DNA of 64,000 nt from positions 682,001-746,000 of the forward strand of contig NZ_CP027228.1 of the NCBI RefSeq assembly GCF_002998925.1, read 5' to 3'. Position numbers and translations under genes: made by a program. Source of the stretch: Mogibacterium diversum. Lineage in GTDB: Bacteria; Bacillota; Clostridia; Peptostreptococcales; Anaerovoracaceae. Positions within the stretch are counted from its first letter, which is position 1. Every line of letters begins with the position of its first letter. Below the pieces are notes generated by a model. It was given only the letters and a program-made list of their open reading frames with translations, was not told where the DNA came from and made no database searches. Positions 35,371-43,097 of the stretch are shown here, piece after piece.

Positions 35371-36915
35371 TTACTTTGCATAATCTATTGCGCGAGTCTC
35401 TCTGACTACATTGACCTTGATGTTACCAGGATACTCAAGCTCAGCTTCAATCTTCTTAGCAATTTCTCTAGCCAACATCGGAATTTCATCATCCTTAACC
35501 TGGTTTGGCTTAACTGCAACTCTGATTTCACGACCAGCTTGAATAGCATATGATTTATCAACGCCTTTAGTAGTATTTGCAATATTCTCTAGGCTCTGAA
35601 GTCTCTTTATATAAGCTTCAAGAGTCTCTCTTCTTGAGCCTGGTCTAGCAGCAGATAGAGCATCTGCAGCACCTACAAGAACTGCTTCAAGTGTCGTTGC
35701 TTCAACATCTCCGTGGTGAGCTTCAACTCCATTGATAACCTTCCAGGACTCCTTATACTTCTTGCAGATATTTACACCTATCTCTACATGTGTTCCTTCA
35801 ACTTCGTGATCAATAGACTTTCCAATATCGTGGAGTAATCCTGCTCGTTTTGCTAACCTTGGATCAAGCCCTAGTTCCGAAGCCATCATACCTGCAAGGA
35901 GAGCAACTTCTACGGAGTGCTTTAACACATTTTGACCATATGAAGTTCTGTATTTTAGTCTACCTAAAAGCTTAACCATCTCAGGATGGAGATTGTGAAC
36001 ACCTGTCTCGAAGCAAGCCTGTTCACCCTCCTCCTTGATAATGTTATTGACTTCCTTTGTAGCCTTCTGTACCATCTCCTCGATGCGCGCTGGATGAATT
36101 CTTCCGTCTGAAATAAGCTTCTCGAGCGCTCTTTTAGCGATCTCTCTTCTTACTGGATCGAATCCTGATAAAATTACCGCCTCTGGTGTATCGTCGATGA
36201 TTAAGTCAACTCCAGTTAGTGTCTCAATAGCTCTGATATTTCTTCCTTCTCTTCCGATGATACGACCTTTCATATCATCGTTAGGAAGTGCCACTACTGA
36301 AACAGTCGTCTCTGCAACCTGGTCAGCCGCACATCTTTGAATTGCTAAAGTAATTATCTCTCTAGCCTTCTTATCTGCCTCATCCTTAGTTTCTTCTTCA
36401 ACTCTAGTTATAATGGCCGAGGCATCTTTTCTAACATCCTTCTCGATTTCTTCAAGCAAGAGGTGCTTTGCCTCATCCTTTGAGTAACCGGAAATCTTCT
36501 CAAGTTCAGCAATCTGCTTCTCAATGTACTGATCGATTTCCTTATGCTTCTCATCCATTGAGCGCTCACGTTTTGATAAACCCTCTTCTCTACGCTCGAT
36601 GCTTTCTAGTTTCTTTTCAATGTTTTCTTCCTTCTGAAGAATACGTCTTTCAGCTCTTGTAACCTCATTACGTCTGTCGCGAATTTCGTTCTCGAGATTT
36701 TCCTTGATTTGGTGCACCTCTTCTTTGGCTTCAAGAACCTTTTCTTTCTTGAGATTCTCAGCGGAACTTTCCGCATCAAGAATTATGTTCTGAGCCTTTT
36801 GCTCTGCACTTCCAATTTCTTTCTCTCCGACACGCTTACGCACACTGTAGCCAAGTAGCAATCCAATAATCAGGAACGCTATACCAGCCACCATAGTTAT
36901 TAATAGCGGTGTCAT
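35371..36915 (-). CDS. rny: Ribonuclease Y
   Basis: Membrane-anchored endoribonuclease that initiates mRNA decay. 514 residues: an N-terminal transmembrane helix (about 5-25), a long charged coiled coil (about 30-200), a KH domain with GRIIGREGRNIRAIE near 215-230, and an HD domain with HDIGKSIDHEVEG. I use ATG 36915, six bases from GGAG; a TTG two codons earlier abuts the site. A consensus promoter lies 98 bases upstream and the gene ends at a strong terminator, so it is largely monocistronic. Confidence 0.97.
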   Translation of the reverse strand: MTPLLITMVAGIAFLIIGLLLGYSVRKRVGEKEIGSAEQKAQNIILDAESSAENLKKEKVLEAKEEVHQIKENLENEIRDRRNEVTRAERRILQKEENIEKKLESIERREEGLSKRERSMDEKHKEIDQYIEKQIAELEKISGYSKDEAKHLLLEEIEKDVRKDASAIITRVEEETKDEADKKAREIITLAIQRCAADQVAETTVSVVALPNDDMKGRIIGREGRNIRAIETLTGVDLIIDDTPEAVILSGFDPVRREIAKRALEKLISDGRIHPARIEEMVQKATKEVNNIIKEEGEQACFETGVHNLHPEMVKLLGRLKYRTSYGQNVLKHSVEVALLAGMMASELGLDPRLAKRAGLLHDIGKSIDHEVEGTHVEIGVNICKKYKESWKVINGVEAHHGDVEATTLEAVLVGAADALSAARPGSRRETLEAYIKRLQSLENIANTTKGVDKSYAIQAGREIRVAVKPNQVKDDEIPMLAREIAKKIEAELEYPGNIKVNVVRETRAIDYAK

Positions 36916-37012
36916 GTTCAACTCCTTATTTAGTTATTTGTTAGTAATACAGTATATTTTTACTTATTAATTATTAAAAATAAGTATTTCGTGTATATAA
37001 TCATACTGATTA

Positions 37013-37041
37013 ATTATATATTTTAATGAAAACATAGTCAA
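37013..37041 (-). promoter_or_regulatory. Sigma-A promoter of rny
   Basis: TTGACT, 17-base spacer, TATAAT on the minus strand (-35 at 37036-37041, -10 at 37013-37018). It starts just after the MinD-like gene stop and leaves a leader of about 90 bases. Confidence 0.8.
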
Positions 37042-37044
37042 CTA

Positions 37045-37773
37045 TTAGAGAATCTCTCTAATCACGCGTTCCGCTATTTTATCAAAATTTCTAGCTATAT
37101 AGGTATCTCTTTTTGCAACTATTGGTATGCCAATATTACACGAAGCACGAATATTTTCATCCTCCATAATCACACCTAGTAGTTGCGATCTAAAACGCAA
37201 GTCGATCTCTACCAAGCTAGGCCCACATCCAAGATCATCGCTCACAGGCATCACCCTATTTAAGACATAATGCCTGTTCATAATCTCGTTTTTGATTAAT
37301 CTATCCTCGATGGCATCTGCGTCTCTTATAGCAGAGTAATCTGGAGTTGTAACTATTATTACTTCATCAGCAGAACTATGGCACAAATCGACAGCACGAT
37401 TTATACCTGGTGCCCCGTCCATAATCACGATATCATACTCACCTTTAAGGTGTTCTATAAGTTCATCTATATCCGCCCTTGATATATCAATCCAGTTTCC
37501 ACCTTGATGTGCAGGAATTATGGCAAGCTTATCCACAAAAGTAGAATGTATGATTGCATCCCTAGGTTCGCATGTTCTCATAATTACGTCATAAACATCA
37601 AATATCGCTTCATTTTGAACACCTAGATAGAGATCTAAATCCCTCATGCCCATATTCATATCAAGCAAAATAACACGCTTGCCCATATATGCAAGCGTTA
37701 ATCCGATGTTCGCAGCAAATGTGGACTTTCCCGTGCCACCTTTTCCAGACGTGATGTAAATTGTTTTGGACAC
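37045..37773 (-). CDS. MinD/ParA-like deviant Walker-A ATPase
   Basis: 242 residues with the deviant Walker A GKGGTGKSTFAANIG at 10-24, switch-I-like DMNMGMRDLDLYLG, and switch-II DGAPGIN. It resembles MinD or FlhG. It ends at RVIREIL without the basic amphipathic membrane-targeting helix typical of MinD, and no minC or minE is adjacent. The start is GTG with GGAGAG nine bases upstream. It follows radC by 17 bases; in many Firmicutes mreBCD-minC sit between these two genes, so this may be a remnant of that cluster. Confidence 0.85.
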   Translation of the reverse strand: MSKTIYITSGKGGTGKSTFAANIGLTLAYMGKRVILLDMNMGMRDLDLYLGVQNEAIFDVYDVIMRTCEPRDAIIHSTFVDKLAIIPAHQGGNWIDISRADIDELIEHLKGEYDIVIMDGAPGINRAVDLCHSSADEVIIVTTPDYSAIRDADAIEDRLIKNEIMNRHYVLNRVMPVSDDLGCGPSLVEIDLRFRSQLLGVIMEDENIRASCNIGIPIVAKRDTYIARNFDKIAERVIREIL

Positions 37774-37790
37774 CTTATCACACTCTCCAT

Positions 37791-38480
37791 TTAAGAATCT
37801 TGTTCAATAATTCCTTCGCTTCTTAGACTAACATAGCTGTCATACCCGACTATTATGTGATCAAGCAGCTTAATCCCTACTATCTTGCCAACCGCCTCGA
37901 GTCTTTTTGTTGCTGCAATATCAAGGTTACTAGGCGTAGGGTCACCACTAGGATGATTATGCGCAATTATAATGGCTGCAGCGCTTCGCCTTATAGCAAT
38001 GCTATAAACCTCTCTAGGATGGATATCGGCAGAATTTAATTCACCAATAGAGACCGTGTATTCAGATTCAATTTTACACTTTGTATTAAGAATAAACATC
38101 TGAACATGCTCGCGCTTTGCACCACGCATACGCTCCATGTAAATTTCAGCTATATCTTCAGCGGTTGTAATAGTCTTACCGGATTGTAGACTAGACCTTC
38201 TAACGCGTCTAGCTAGTTCCATGCTAGCAACAATTGAGCAAGCTTTGCTAATCCCTATACCGTCTACATTAAGCAGCTCTCTAGCATCCACACTAGCGAT
38301 ATTCTGTGATAAATCATCAGTGTAGTTCATCACTTCTTCCGCTAACTGAATCACCTTCTTTTCTGCTGTTCCAGTCCTTAAAATTAAAGCCAAAAGTTCG
38401 ACATCAGAAAGTGATGATGCCCCAGAATACATTAGTTTTTCCTGTGGCAACCTGTATAGGTTGTTATTTTCATTATCCAT
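37791..38480 (-). CDS. radC: RadC/YsxA-type JAB domain protein
   Basis: 229 residues: N-terminal helix-hairpin-helix region (LLNVDGIGISKA) and a C-terminal JAB metalloprotease-like domain with HNHPSGDPTPS. The original DNA-repair assignment of RadC has been questioned and the function is unclear. It is upstream of the MinD-like gene. No LexA box was seen near its start. Confidence 0.93.
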   Translation of the reverse strand: MDNENNNLYRLPQEKLMYSGASSLSDVELLALILRTGTAEKKVIQLAEEVMNYTDDLSQNIASVDARELLNVDGIGISKACSIVASMELARRVRRSSLQSGKTITTAEDIAEIYMERMRGAKREHVQMFILNTKCKIESEYTVSIGELNSADIHPREVYSIAIRRSAAAIIIAHNHPSGDPTPSNLDIAATKRLEAVGKIVGIKLLDHIIVGYDSYVSLRSEGIIEQDS

Positions 38481-38520
38481 ATATAACCCTCTCTCGAGAG
38501 CAACACAATAGAATTATATC

Positions 38521-38554
38521 AAAACACCCTGTCTGCAACAAGCACAGACAGGGT
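38521..38554 (-). terminator. Intrinsic terminator after the 138-aa membrane protein gene
   Basis: A 10-bp stem, ACCCTGTCTG with CAGACAGGGT, and a nine-base loop, followed by GTTTTG on the minus strand. It ends the nrdR-cmk-membrane protein run before radC. Confidence 0.78.
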
Positions 38555-38602
38555 CCAAAATTCCTTAATTTAGAATATTTAATTTCAATTATTATATTGA
38601 TT

Positions 38603-39019
38603 CTAATATCTACCACGCTGGAGTATTGTTAGATTCTTAAGTGCCAGCAAAAGCATCATTACAAGCATCATAATTAACGCTTTTTCAACATAAATATTGT
38701 CAGCTACCGCATAATTACAGATAATTCCTGCGAGAAACACTAACATAGCCATAAAGCAGTACCTTAAGCGAGCAGCGTACATTATAATCTCTTTACGTTT
38801 CTTGTATTTTTGACCCACTGTAGTTACATACTTCACCACATAAAGGACACTAAGCACTGCCTGAAACAAGATTATCGCTGTAAAACCATACAGAATCTTT
38901 TTATCCGTTGTTCCAAAAAATCCAGCTATTTCAGAATGGAACAAAATAAGTATATCGAACAAAAATATCAGGTAACAATACCCTCTAACTTTACCAAGTG
39001 CAATCGCACCTTCTTTCAT
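38603..39019 (-). CDS. Small membrane protein of unknown function
   Basis: 138 residues with four predicted hydrophobic helices (about 12-30, 42-65, 85-103 and 113-130) separated by basic loops (KYKKRKE). I do not recognise a family. It lies 15 bases downstream of cmk on the same strand and ahead of a terminator, so it is probably the last gene of nrdR-cmk. Confidence 0.7.
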   Translation of the reverse strand: MKEGAIALGKVRGYCYLIFLFDILILFHSEIAGFFGTTDKKILYGFTAIILFQAVLSVLYVVKYVTTVGQKYKKRKEIIMYAARLRYCFMAMLVFLAGIICNYAVADNIYVEKALIMMLVMMLLLALKNLTILQRGRY

Positions 39020-39034
39020 ACATGACCTCCATTA

Positions 39035-39691
39035 CTAATTGCACGAAACTCTTGCGGCCATAGCTACAATTGTATTTACAACCTCATCAATAGTCATATC
39101 AGAAGTATCTAACCTAATCGCATCTTCAGCCTGAACTAATGGATTAAGCTTCCTATTCATATCCTGATAATCTCTCTCTTTGATTTCCTCGTGGATATCA
39201 TCAAGATTTGCATTTACGCCTTTTGACCTAAGTTCTTCATATCTACGGCGAGCTCTAACCATAGAATCAGCAGTTAAAAAAACCTTGAGTTCTGCATCTG
39301 TCAAAACATTGGTTCCTATGTCCCGCCCGTCCATGATTACACTTTTACCAGCAGCAATTCTTCGCTGTATGTCGACAAGCTTGCTTCTAACTTCTGGTAT
39401 TTGAGAATAAATTGATGCAAATTTGGAAATCTCCTGAGTTCTTATGATATCGCTGACATCATCCCCGTCGAGAATAATCTTACCATTCACAAAATCAATA
39501 GTTGTCTCCTCTAATACATTGCTAATAGATATTAAATCATCAGGTTTAATTCCCTTGCGATTGAGTTTTAGTCCTACAGCACGATACATAGCACCAGTAT
39601 CAATATACTCGAGACCTAGCTTATCACCTACAAGCTTGGCGATAGTACTTTTGCCGGCACCACCAGGCCCATCAATAGCAATTCTTATCAT
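39035..39691 (-). CDS. cmk: Cytidylate kinase
   Basis: Phosphorylates CMP and dCMP. 218 residues with P-loop GPGGAGKST at residues 8-16, YIDTGAMYRAVG, and the MDGRDIGTNV motif that contacts the nucleotide. It follows nrdR by nine bases, so two genes of deoxynucleotide supply are co-transcribed. Confidence 0.96.
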   Translation of the reverse strand: MIRIAIDGPGGAGKSTIAKLVGDKLGLEYIDTGAMYRAVGLKLNRKGIKPDDLISISNVLEETTIDFVNGKIILDGDDVSDIIRTQEISKFASIYSQIPEVRSKLVDIQRRIAAGKSVIMDGRDIGTNVLTDAELKVFLTADSMVRARRRYEELRSKGVNANLDDIHEEIKERDYQDMNRKLNPLVQAEDAIRLDTSDMTIDEVVNTIVAMAARVSCN

Positions 39692-39700
39692 CTTCGCACC

Positions 39701-40225
39701 TTAATTCTCGTCTGCGGAATCTTCTTCGCCAGTAGATTCCTTTACATATCTCTCCGCATCGTGACCATTTCTGTCCTTCTCCAGCAGATTATTAATCTCT
39801 TTTACAAATGTATCTATATCTGTGAATCTATGATATACAGATGCGAATCTAACATATGCAACTTGATCTAAATCACGAAGTTCATCCATGATAAGAGCCC
39901 CGATCATCTTGCTGTCTATCTCTTTTTCCATAGTGTTATTTAGGCCACGTTCAATGTTATCAGCAATTCTCTGCACGTCATCGTACTTAACCTTGGTTTT
40001 CTCGCAAGCCTTTAATACACCATTTATCAATTTGTTGCGGTCAAAACTCTCCCTAGTGCCATCACTTTTTATGACCACAAGTAGCGAGTTTTCAATCTTC
40101 TCGAATGTTGTAAAACGCTTATGACACTTGTCGCACTCACGACGACGTCTGATAGCAAGACCTTCTTCAACAGGTCTAGAATCAACAACCTTTGTATCAG
40201 GATTACCGCAATAAGGGCACTTCAT
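39701..40225 (-). CDS. nrdR: Transcriptional repressor NrdR
   Basis: Represses ribonucleotide reductase genes in response to (d)ATP. 174 residues: zinc ribbon CPYCG at 3-7 with the second pair in CDKCHKRF, then an ATP-cone domain (about 47-137). A charged C-terminal tail of some 25 residues is slightly longer than usual. I saw no clear NrdR-box repeat in this window and no nrd genes nearby. Confidence 0.96.
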   Translation of the reverse strand: MKCPYCGNPDTKVVDSRPVEEGLAIRRRRECDKCHKRFTTFEKIENSLLVVIKSDGTRESFDRNKLINGVLKACEKTKVKYDDVQRIADNIERGLNNTMEKEIDSKMIGALIMDELRDLDQVAYVRFASVYHRFTDIDTFVKEINNLLEKDRNGHDAERYVKESTGEEDSADEN

Positions 40226-40349
40226 ATCGTTCCTCCATGTTTAATTAACAATAAAAAGTTTCGTAGCATATGATTTATCAATTTATTTATGTTTTATCTT
40301 AATTAAGTATATATAAGGGTTGGCATTCAGCATAAAGCTACGGCAAAAG

Positions 40350-41441
40350 TTATTTTGCAATGCTGTCCTTTAGGACTTTTGCCATAACCTTCTCGTACAC
40401 CATGGTATCGTACAGATTGTTCTGATCAGCATATTTTTCAATCGACATACCAGCAGCCTTTTCATACTGAGAGCGTGTATAACCTGCGTCCTTAAGAAGT
40501 TTATCTAAGTACTCCTTGTATTCCTTATCAGATACTTTGATATTATACTGCTTGGCTAGAGCAAATAGCACAAGTTCTTGCTTAACAGTATTCTTTGCTG
40601 CAACTTTTGCTTGATTTTCAAAAGCTTTTTTGGACATACCCATCGAGCTCTTTAAATACTTCTCATATGACATATCATTCTTCTTAGCAAGAGCCTTGTA
40701 CGTGTCAATCATCTTTTTCTGAGCATCCTTAAGTTCCTTACTAGGGTATTTCTTAATCTTGCTTGAGTTCAATATCTTCTGGAACAATTCCTGTTTCTCA
40801 GAGCTTGCTGCCTGAGCTTTCTTATCCTTCAAAAGCTGATTTTTTAGATTCTTCTCATATTCAGCTTTATTCTTGAATTTTGTATTCTTTTTTACAAATT
40901 CATCAGTATACTCAGGTGTAACAGTCTTAACAAGAGAGTTGAGCTTAATTGTAAACGTCGCTTTCTTACCTGAAAGCTCAGTGTTATTAGAATAGTTAGC
41001 AGGGAACGTAACCGTTATATCAAAAGTCTCTCCTACCTTATGTCCAACTATCTGTTCGGCAAATCCGCTGATAAAATTACTATCTCCAAGATTTAGTTCA
41101 TATCCAGTAGCTGATCCACCATCAAACTTCTTGCCGTTAATCTTACCTGTATAATCGATGTTAACAATGCTATCCGACGCTGCAGTTCCTTCTTTTACCT
41201 GTTCCTTGGTTTTCGCCTGTTCCAGCGTAGTATTAATTGCATCCTGGACCTCAGTATCGCTCACTGAAGCATCAGCCTTTGTGTACTCAAGATTCTTATA
41301 CTTGCCCAGCTTTACATATTTACTAAAATCATCATAGTTATACTTGTCTGGTACAGATGCTCCACCGCACGCAGTAAGCATGAGTGCACCGGCTACCATA
41401 ACCGCCACAATTGTCGACTTGCATATTTTGTTACGTGACAT
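40350..41441 (-). CDS. Trigger-factor-like lipoprotein (secreted FKBP-type peptidyl-prolyl isomerase)
   Basis: 363 residues. Signal peptide with a lipobox (LTAC, lipidated Cys at 25) places it on the outer membrane leaflet. Residues about 60-175 form an FKBP-like domain of trigger-factor type (DSIVNIDYTGKINGKKFDGG, FISGFAEQIVGHKVGE). The remainder is a helical region like the trigger-factor C-terminal chaperone domain. The ribosome-binding N-terminal domain is absent. It is likely a post-translocation foldase comparable in role to PrsA, but from a different family. It is monocistronic by layout, with its own promoter. Confidence 0.88.
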   Translation of the reverse strand: MSRNKICKSTIVAVMVAGALMLTACGGASVPDKYNYDDFSKYVKLGKYKNLEYTKADASVSDTEVQDAINTTLEQAKTKEQVKEGTAASDSIVNIDYTGKINGKKFDGGSATGYELNLGDSNFISGFAEQIVGHKVGETFDITVTFPANYSNNTELSGKKATFTIKLNSLVKTVTPEYTDEFVKKNTKFKNKAEYEKNLKNQLLKDKKAQAASSEKQELFQKILNSSKIKKYPSKELKDAQKKMIDTYKALAKKNDMSYEKYLKSSMGMSKKAFENQAKVAAKNTVKQELVLFALAKQYNIKVSDKEYKEYLDKLLKDAGYTRSQYEKAAGMSIEKYADQNNLYDTMVYEKVMAKVLKDSIAK

Positions 41442-41499
41442 ATTAAAACCCCTTATATATTGTGCTTTAAGTTGTTTATACTTATAATTCTTTCAATAT

Positions 41500-41528
41500 A
41501 TATTATCATAGCAAAATCGAGGGTTCAA
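41500..41528 (-). promoter_or_regulatory. Promoter of the trigger-factor-like lipoprotein gene
   Basis: TTGAAC, 17-base spacer, TAATAT on the minus strand. It lies about 60 bases upstream of the ATG at 41441, which has an AGGGG site. Confidence 0.6.
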
Positions 41529-41585
41529 CGAGTTTCACAGTAACCACACGAGTATTACAATTAATAAATCTTAAGAATAAATAAC

Positions 41586-41613
41586 AAATGACAGGGATAA
41601 TTCCCTGTCATTT
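41586..41613 (-). terminator. Hairpin ending the infC-rpmI-rplT operon
   Basis: A 12-bp perfect stem (AAATGACAGGGA with TCCCTGTCATTT) closed by ATTA, three bases after the stop of the 58-aa gene. The tail GTTATTTATT is moderately T-rich. Confidence 0.75.
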
Positions 41614-41616
41614 GAG

Positions 41617-41793
41617 TTAATCATTATTTTCTTGTTCTCTGCGCTTTGCAAGTGCAGCCTCTTTACGTGCTTTTGCTCTTTCTCGCTTAAGAACTTCATT
41701 TCTCGCCGTTAACCCCCACCAAGTAACCGCGCACACAGCAACAATTAGGCCAGCGATAAATATAACGCCAACATGGCTTAGAAAATATTCCAT
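41617..41793 (-). CDS. Small single-pass membrane protein (58 aa) coupled to rplT
   Basis: A 58-residue reading frame: a short N-terminus (MEYFLSHVG), one hydrophobic helix (about 9-29, ending in TWWGL), then a charged tail rich in K, R, E and A, ending in ENND. The ATG comes two bases after the rplT stop, the rplT 3' end supplies an AAGG site, and a terminator hairpin begins three bases past its stop. This position makes it the fourth gene of the infC operon. The topology (helix plus basic coiled tail) suggests membrane anchoring; function unknown. Confidence 0.72.
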   Translation of the reverse strand: MEYFLSHVGVIFIAGLIVAVCAVTWWGLTARNEVLKRERAKARKEAALAKRREQENND

Positions 41794-41795
41794 TA

Positions 41796-42149
41796 TTAGT
41801 TAGCCTTCTTTGCTAGTTCGCAAAGCTCAGCAAAACCTGCAGCATCATAGATAGCCATCTCGGAGAGCATCTTTCTGTTTAGCTCTACGCCGGACTTCTT
41901 TAGACCGTTCATCAGGTTGCTGTAGTTAATGCCGTTAGCTCTTGCAGCAGCATTAATTCTTGCGATCCAGAGTCTTCTATATTCTCTCTTCTTGTTCTTT
42001 CTTCCAACGAAAGCAGATCTTAGAGCTCTCATAACTGCTGGGTTAGCAGCTCTGAAGTTCTTGCTTCTCTGTCCGTAGAAGCCCTTTGCCTGCTTTAAAA
42101 TCTTCTTGTGTCTCTTATGAGCGTTTACGCCCTTCTTTACTCTTGCCAT
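41796..42149 (-). CDS. rplT: 50S ribosomal protein L20
   Basis: 117 residues, canonical: N-terminal basic extension (ARVKKGVNAHKRHKKILKQA) that threads 23S rRNA, then the globular RLWIARINAAARANG core. L20 is the autogenous regulator of this operon in several bacteria. It is preceded by rpmI (19 bases) with a good GGAGG site. Confidence 0.98.
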   Translation of the reverse strand: MARVKKGVNAHKRHKKILKQAKGFYGQRSKNFRAANPAVMRALRSAFVGRKNKKREYRRLWIARINAAARANGINYSNLMNGLKKSGVELNRKMLSEMAIYDAAGFAELCELAKKAN

Positions 42150-42168
42150 ATCTTAAAACCTCCCTAAA

Positions 42169-42369
42169 CTACTTTGCCATTGATCTAAGCATACGCTTTG
42201 TATCTGCACTAGTAAGTACTGTGGACTTACGAAGACCTCTCTTTCTCTTTGCAGTCTTCTTTGTCAGAATATGGCTCTTAAATGCCTTGTTTCTCTTAAT
42301 CTTACCTGAACCAGTAAGCTTCATTCTCTTGCTTGCGCCTCTATGAGACTTCATCTTGTTCTTTGCCAT
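42169..42369 (-). CDS. rpmI: 50S ribosomal protein L35
   Basis: 66 residues, highly basic, with KMKSHRGASKRMKLTGSGKIKRNKA-type L35 sequence and RGLRKS. It lies between infC and rplT in the universal infC-rpmI-rplT order, with a GGAGG site. Confidence 0.98.
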   Translation of the reverse strand: MAKNKMKSHRGASKRMKLTGSGKIKRNKAFKSHILTKKTAKRKRGLRKSTVLTSADTKRMLRSMAK

Positions 42370-42397
42370 AATGATTTCCTCCTAAGTTGTTAATTCA

Positions 42398-42916
42398 TTA
42401 CTTACTATTCTTTGGTGATAGGAACATAGTAAGACTTCGTCCCTCAAACTTTGGCTTCTTGTCTATGATACCGTATTCAGAAACCAGCTCTGCGAAGCTG
42501 TTCATAACATCGAAGCCCTTTGCTGTGTAATCACGTTCTCTCCCTCTGAATCTAAGGCTAACCTTGACCTTATCTCCATCCTTTAGGAACTTGATTGCTG
42601 TATTCGCCTTTACATTTACATCGTGCTCCTCGATAAATGTGCTGAGACGAACCTCCTTAACCTGCATGGTCTTCTGGTTCTTCTTAGCCATCTTATCCTT
42701 CTTCTGGAGCTCGTAGCGATATTTCCCGAAGTCTAGGATCTTGCAAACTGGCGGTTCAGCATTCGGAGAAACATTTACGAGGTCTAGATTAGCCTCTTCT
42801 GCAATTGCGAGCGCTTCTCTTATGCCCATAACTCCGCGCATATCTCCATTCTCATCTATCAAACGGACTTCCTTTGCACGAATATCTCCGTTGATCTGTT
42901 GTTTATCCTTGCTAAT
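42398..42916 (-). CDS. infC: Translation initiation factor IF-3, AUU start
   Basis: 172 residues when started at ATT 42916: the protein then begins ISKDKQQINGDIRAKEVRLID, matching the normal IF-3 N-terminus (decoded as fMet). A GGAGG site lies seven bases upstream of this ATT. No in-frame ATG occurs at the right place, and a TTG 18 codons later would delete a conserved N-terminal segment. Both IF-3 domains are intact (KILDFGKYRYE, VKVSLRFRGRE, MFLSPK). The AUU start is the known device by which IF-3 represses its own translation, since it discriminates against non-canonical starts. Confidence 0.96.
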   Translation of the reverse strand: MSKDKQQINGDIRAKEVRLIDENGDMRGVMGIREALAIAEEANLDLVNVSPNAEPPVCKILDFGKYRYELQKKDKMAKKNQKTMQVKEVRLSTFIEEHDVNVKANTAIKFLKDGDKVKVSLRFRGRERDYTAKGFDVMNSFAELVSEYGIIDKKPKFEGRSLTMFLSPKNSK

Positions 42917-42935
42917 TGGTCTACCTCCATATAAT

Positions 42936-42961
42936 AAAAAAGCGGATACAGAAGTATCCGC
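42936..42961 (-). terminator. Attenuator in the infC leader
   Basis: On the minus strand GCGGATAC (42961-42954), loop TTCT, GTATCCGC (42949-42942), then six T. It stands about 82 bases after the inferred transcription start and just before the infC ribosome-binding site, so it must be bypassed for infC expression. An upstream leader segment, TTATCCGC at 43030-43023, nearly repeats the 3' arm and could pair with the 5' arm as antiterminator. Confidence 0.8.
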
Positions 42962-43049
42962 GAATTAACTGAAATAAATCAAGTTATTGATAACCCGTAC
43001 GCCTGCGCCCACAAGGTGAGAAGCGGATAACTTCTTCTTTGACTAGATG

Positions 43050-43078
43050 ATTATAGACTATTGTTGAACTTGTGTCAA
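43050..43078 (-). promoter_or_regulatory. Consensus sigma-A promoter of infC-rpmI-rplT
   Basis: A perfect TTGACA, 17-base spacer, TATAAT on the minus strand (-35 at 43073-43078, -10 at 43050-43055). The predicted start near 43043 gives a leader of about 126 bases containing the attenuator. Confidence 0.92.
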
Positions 43079-43097
43079 TACTAAAAGACATATGCCT

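Noticed and set aside
42398..42862. Starting IF-3 at a TTG 18 codons into the gene
   Set aside because: It would remove conserved N-terminal residues and has no ribosome-binding site; the ATT at 42916 has GGAGG at proper spacing.
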